DNA from: an uncultured Collinsella sp.
GTDB lineage: Bacteria > Actinomycetota > Coriobacteriia > Coriobacteriales > Coriobacteriaceae
Length of the DNA stretch: 14,756 nt
Direction: 5' to 3'
NCBI GenBank assembly: GCA_959606065.1
Contig: CAUHHV010000033.1
Span: forward strand, 1-14,756
The position numbers were made by a program, and so were the translations under genes. This document shows, in pieces, positions 12,932 to 14,756 of this stretch (position 1 is its first letter; each line of letters opens with the position of its first letter). The notes under the pieces were generated by a model, which did no database searches, had not been told where the DNA came from, and worked only from the letters and a program-made list of their open reading frames with translations.

Positions 12932-14350
12932 GTTCTTCTCCTTCGCTTCCGCGATCTGGATGCGTTTGTTCCACTGAGCGGCGACGGCCAGGCGCTCGTC
13001 CTGAGCGCGGCGGCGGGCACTTTCGGCGCGCGACTTGGCCAGCAACTCTCGGCCGCACGGCAGCACGTCGAGCGTGGCAAAGTAGTCGCCCGGGCGCTCG
13101 GCGCGACGGATGAGGTCGGCCGAGCCATCGGGGCGCAGCAGGACCTCGGCGGAGCGCAGACGGCCGTTGTAGTTGTAGCCCATGGAGTAGCCATGCGCGC
13201 CGGTATCGTGGATTACAAGCAGGTCACCCATGTCGATATGCGGCAGCTCGCGATCGATAGCGAACTTGTCGTTGTTCTCGCATAGGTTGCCCGTGATGTC
13301 ATAGGTGTTCGTGACGGGCGCTGTGGCCTTGTCGGCGCCGCCCGGCTGACCCATCACCGTGATGTGGTGGTAAGCGCCATACATGGCGGGACGAATGAGG
13401 TCGACGGCACTGGCGTCCACGCCGATATAGTCCTTGTAGATCTGCTTTTCGTGGATGGCCTTGGTCACCAGGCAGCCGTAGGGGCCCATCATAAAGCGAC
13501 CCATCTCGGTGCAAATCGCCACATCGCCCATGCCGGCGGGAACCAAGATCTCGTCGTAGGCCGCGTGTACGCCCTCGCTGATGGCACGGATGTCGTTAGC
13601 CTGCTGCTCGGGCAGGTAGGGGATACCCACACCGCCGGACAGATTGATAAAGGCGACATGTGCGCCCGTTTCACGCTCCAGGCGCACGGCAAGCTCAAAG
13701 AGGATGCGCGCAAGCTTGGGGTAGTAGTCGTTGGTGACGGTGTTGCTGGCAAGGAATGCGTGGATGCCAAAGTCCTCGGCGCCCTTGGCCTTGAGCATGC
13801 GGAAGGCCTCGAAGAGCTGCTCGGTGGTCATGCCGTATTTGGAGTCGCCGGGGTTATCCATGATGCCGTTGGAGAGCTGGAATAGGCCGCCCGGATTAAA
13901 GCGGCAGCTGACCGTCTTGGGGATGGGTCCCGCAACGCGCTCAAAGAACTCGATGTGGCTGATGTCGTCAAAGTTGACGATGGCACCCAGCTTGTCGGCG
14001 AGCTCAAAGTCGGCAGCCGGCGTGTCGTTGGACGAGAACATGATGTCGTGTCCCGTGATGCCCAGCGAGCGGGCGATCATGAGCTCGGTATAGCTCGAGC
14101 AATCGCAGCCGCAGGCGTATTCGTTGAGAATGGAGATGAGTGCCGGGTTGGGGTTGGCCTTGACGGCAAAGTATTCCTTAAAGCCCGGGTTCCATGCAAA
14201 GGCGTCGCGCACCTCTTGCATGTTGCGTCGGATGCCCGCCTCGTCATATAGATGAAATGGCGTGGGGAACTGCTCGACGATATGCTCGAGCGTCTCCTTG
14301 TCCACAAACGGCTGCTTGGCCGCATATGCCTCGTTGGGGGTTAATGCCAT
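12041..14350 (-). CDS. lysA-dapA: LysA-DapA fusion: diaminopimelate decarboxylase joined to dihydrodipicolinate synthase
   Basis: One open frame of 769 codons holds two whole enzymes, so the first and last steps of the DAP-lysine branch sit in one chain. LysA part (about 1-425): a PLP-dependent decarboxylase making L-lysine from meso-DAP, with Schiff-base K64 in YFAVKANPNP, the glycine loop SGGVG (238-242), C357/E358 in CENND and Y388 in GAHGYSMGYNYNG. HAFLASNT (197-204) replaces the commoner H-x-GS motif. A charged, probably helical linker (about 426-473, RAESARRRAQDERLAVAAQW) follows. DapA part (474-769): condenses pyruvate with aspartate semialdehyde. I checked the junction codon by codon and found no stop. 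ATG 14350 follows GAGG (14364-14361) with a 10-nt spacer. dapA may also start on its own at 12931. It is first in the operon, under a lysine riboswitch. Confidence 0.85.
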   Translation of the reverse strand: MALTPNEAYAAKQPFVDKETLEHIVEQFPTPFHLYDEAGIRRNMQEVRDAFAWNPGFKEYFAVKANPNPALISILNEYACGCDCSSYTELMIARSLGITGHDIMFSSNDTPAADFELADKLGAIVNFDDISHIEFFERVAGPIPKTVSCRFNPGGLFQLSNGIMDNPGDSKYGMTTEQLFEAFRMLKAKGAEDFGIHAFLASNTVTNDYYPKLARILFELAVRLERETGAHVAFINLSGGVGIPYLPEQQANDIRAISEGVHAAYDEILVPAGMGDVAICTEMGRFMMGPYGCLVTKAIHEKQIYKDYIGVDASAVDLIRPAMYGAYHHITVMGQPGGADKATAPVTNTYDITGNLCENNDKFAIDRELPHIDMGDLLVIHDTGAHGYSMGYNYNGRLRSAEVLLRPDGSADLIRRAERPGDYFATLDVLPCGRELLAKSRAESARRRAQDERLAVAAQWNKRIQIAEAKEKNMDIRNLEGSIVALVTPFKKDGSVDFDALERLIDFHLQNGTDAILTLGTTGESATMTDDEDNSVVAAVVKQVAGRVPVIAGSGSNSTQTMLTKSLTYQGLGADGLLLITPYYNKSNEEGIYQHFKTVADAVDIPCILYNIPGRCGCGISERNVERLAAHPNIMGIKEASGNVAYAAKIAHLLSDDFRMYSGEDALTVPLMSLGASGTISVWADVQPQLVHDMCRAYLDGDVERARDIQIAGQPLINALFSEVNPIPVKEALAQMGMIEANYRMPLCPMANDTRAALTDALKGAGLLD
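12938..12943 (-). promoter_or_regulatory. Internal ribosome binding site for dapA
   Basis: AAGGAG lies 6 nt upstream of ATG 12931, inside codons 469-471 of the fused frame (Ala-Lys-Glu). It is stronger and better spaced than the site of lysA itself. Confidence 0.7.
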
Positions 14351-14444
14351 GTCCCGTAAACCTCGCTATCCAGACGGCGCCATCTGCGCATCGAATCCGC
14401 ATAGCGTGGACCCAATGTCCGGATAGCGCTCCCGCATTGCTGCA
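14351..14444 (-). promoter_or_regulatory. Riboswitch expression platform, probably translational
   Basis: Between aptamer and lysA start, CGCTATCCGGAC (14428-14417) can pair with GTCTGGATAGCG (14375-14364) over 12 bp with one G-U. The 3' arm abuts the GAGG ribosome site (14364-14361). Competing pairings exist: CTGTCTGC, which contains the 3' strand of P1, could pair with GCAGATGG (14387-14380), allowing two G-U pairs. No U-tract follows, so control of translation initiation is favoured over termination. The pairing scheme is inferred by eye. Confidence 0.5.
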
Positions 14445-14578
14445 GACAGTCCTGCGGGTGTTTCCCGCAGGCCCACCAGGTTGTTCGTGCCCGAAAAGCC
14501 CAGTTCGGCGGGTTTCGCCTCCCCACGGGGTCAAAGCCTGCCGGCTCACCCGCGGTTCTTCGTGCCCGCGCCTCTATC
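14445..14578 (-). ncRNA. Lysine riboswitch (L box) aptamer
   Basis: On the minus strand, 134 nt upstream of lysA show the conserved L-box parts in order. GATAGAGGCGCG starts at 14578; GATAG pairs with CTGTC (14449-14445) to close P1. GGGGAGGCG and CCCGCCGAA match the conserved GNCGCCGAAG core, followed by a CTGG-GGCC segment and a perfect 8-bp P5-like hairpin CCTGCGGG/CCCGCAGG before CTGTC. Its position before lysA-dapA-dapB-dapH fits: lysine binding should lower expression of the whole operon. The recognition is by conserved sequence blocks and pairing, without a covariance search. A small dyad GTGGTA/TACCAC (14581-14599) lies just outside P1. Confidence 0.87.
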
Positions 14579-14599
14579 AAGTGGTAACGACCCTACCAC

Positions 14600-14660
14600 G
14601 TTGCACTTTACCAAACAAGAGTATTCGTATATAACGTTTAAAAAATGCAGGGATATGCTG
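14600..14660 (-). promoter_or_regulatory. AT-rich probable promoter region of the lysine operon
   Basis: This AT-rich stretch, upstream of the aptamer on the minus strand, contains TATACG and AATACT as -10 candidates, and further down TTGTTT with TAGGGT at a 17-bp spacing. None is decisive; the position immediately before the riboswitch is the main argument. With the leader (14351-14599) it makes up the 380-nt gap between lysA and the gene at 14731. Confidence 0.3.
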
Positions 14661-14730
14661 GAAATAAGGGTGCGGCAATCTTGCGGCACAATAAGATGAC
14701 AACTGGCGCGCACCTATGAAAGGAACCTTT

Positions 14731-14756
14731 ATGACCGAGCTCCAAGAACTCCGTCG
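14731..14756 (+). CDS. Start of an unidentified gene (cut by window edge)
   Basis: ATG 14731 follows AAAGGA (14719-14724) with a suitable spacer and reads MTELQELR before the window ends. It is divergent from the lysine operon. Eight residues are too few for a family call. Confidence 0.6.

Noticed and set aside
12929..13060. Frameshift or sequencing error as the cause of the lysA-dapA fusion
   Set aside because: The junction reads as ordinary GC-biased codons in the same frame with no obvious homopolymer error site. An error cannot be excluded from one sequence, so it is kept as a refuting test rather than adopted.
14244..14549. Minus-strand 101-residue frame over the lysA leader
   Set aside because: It lies across the lysine riboswitch and its platform; the conserved RNA blocks explain the sequence better.
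1..14756. CRISPR array, tRNA or rRNA genes, transposase
   Set aside because: No regularly spaced repeats, cloverleaf-like segments, rRNA cores or transposase motifs were seen on either strand.

Overview
The window looks like chromosomal DNA of a Gram-positive, high-GC gut actinobacterium of the class Coriobacteriia, most likely Collinsella or a close relative. The grounds are gene content (NAD+ synthetase, L-lactate dehydrogenase, an Mbeg1-like hydrolase, acetylase-type lysine genes under a lysine riboswitch), GC-rich codon use and clear Shine-Dalgarno sites. This assignment is inference from recognised families; no search was run.

Layout. Bases 1-251 hold the start of an unknown gene on the minus strand, with a perfect palindrome just upstream. 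Bases 388-1341 (minus) encode a membrane protein with a long Ser/Thr/Asn/Gln/Gly tail. Bases 1516-3278 (plus) are visibly more AT-rich and hold a 72-aa unknown protein, a DUF2087 protein and an overlapping MFS exporter; this block looks acquired. From 3432 to 10256 there is a run of plus-strand genes, each probably with its own promoter: glutamine-dependent NAD+ synthetase (nadE), a class I/II aminotransferase, L-lactate dehydrogenase, an Mbeg1-like alpha/beta hydrolase and a 37-kDa-type nucleoid-associated protein. GC-rich hairpins separate most of them. The hydrolase gene is bracketed by two nearly identical 29-bp direct repeats.

Bases 10549-14578 (minus) form a lysine/diaminopimelate operon in the order riboswitch, lysA-dapA, dapB, dapH. 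It converges on the nucleoid-associated protein gene; between the two lie an intrinsic terminator and about 180 bp of strongly structured DNA. The operon supplies meso-diaminopimelate for peptidoglycan and lysine by the N-acetyl branch (DapA, DapB, DapH, then LysA). Aspartokinase, Asd, the N-acetyl-DAP deacetylase, DapF and an assigned aminotransferase are not in the operon, although the aminotransferase at 5550-6713 is a candidate for that step.

The most unusual features are: (1) lysA and dapA form one uninterrupted 769-codon frame, a LysA-DapA fusion that keeps a good internal ribosome site for dapA; (2) a recognisable lysine riboswitch in front of it with a probable translational expression platform; (3) the REP-like direct repeats around the hydrolase gene; and (4) a 98-nt imperfect hairpin element downstream of the operon. 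Nothing in the window looks like a complete new defence or mobile system. No tRNA, rRNA, CRISPR array or transposase was seen.
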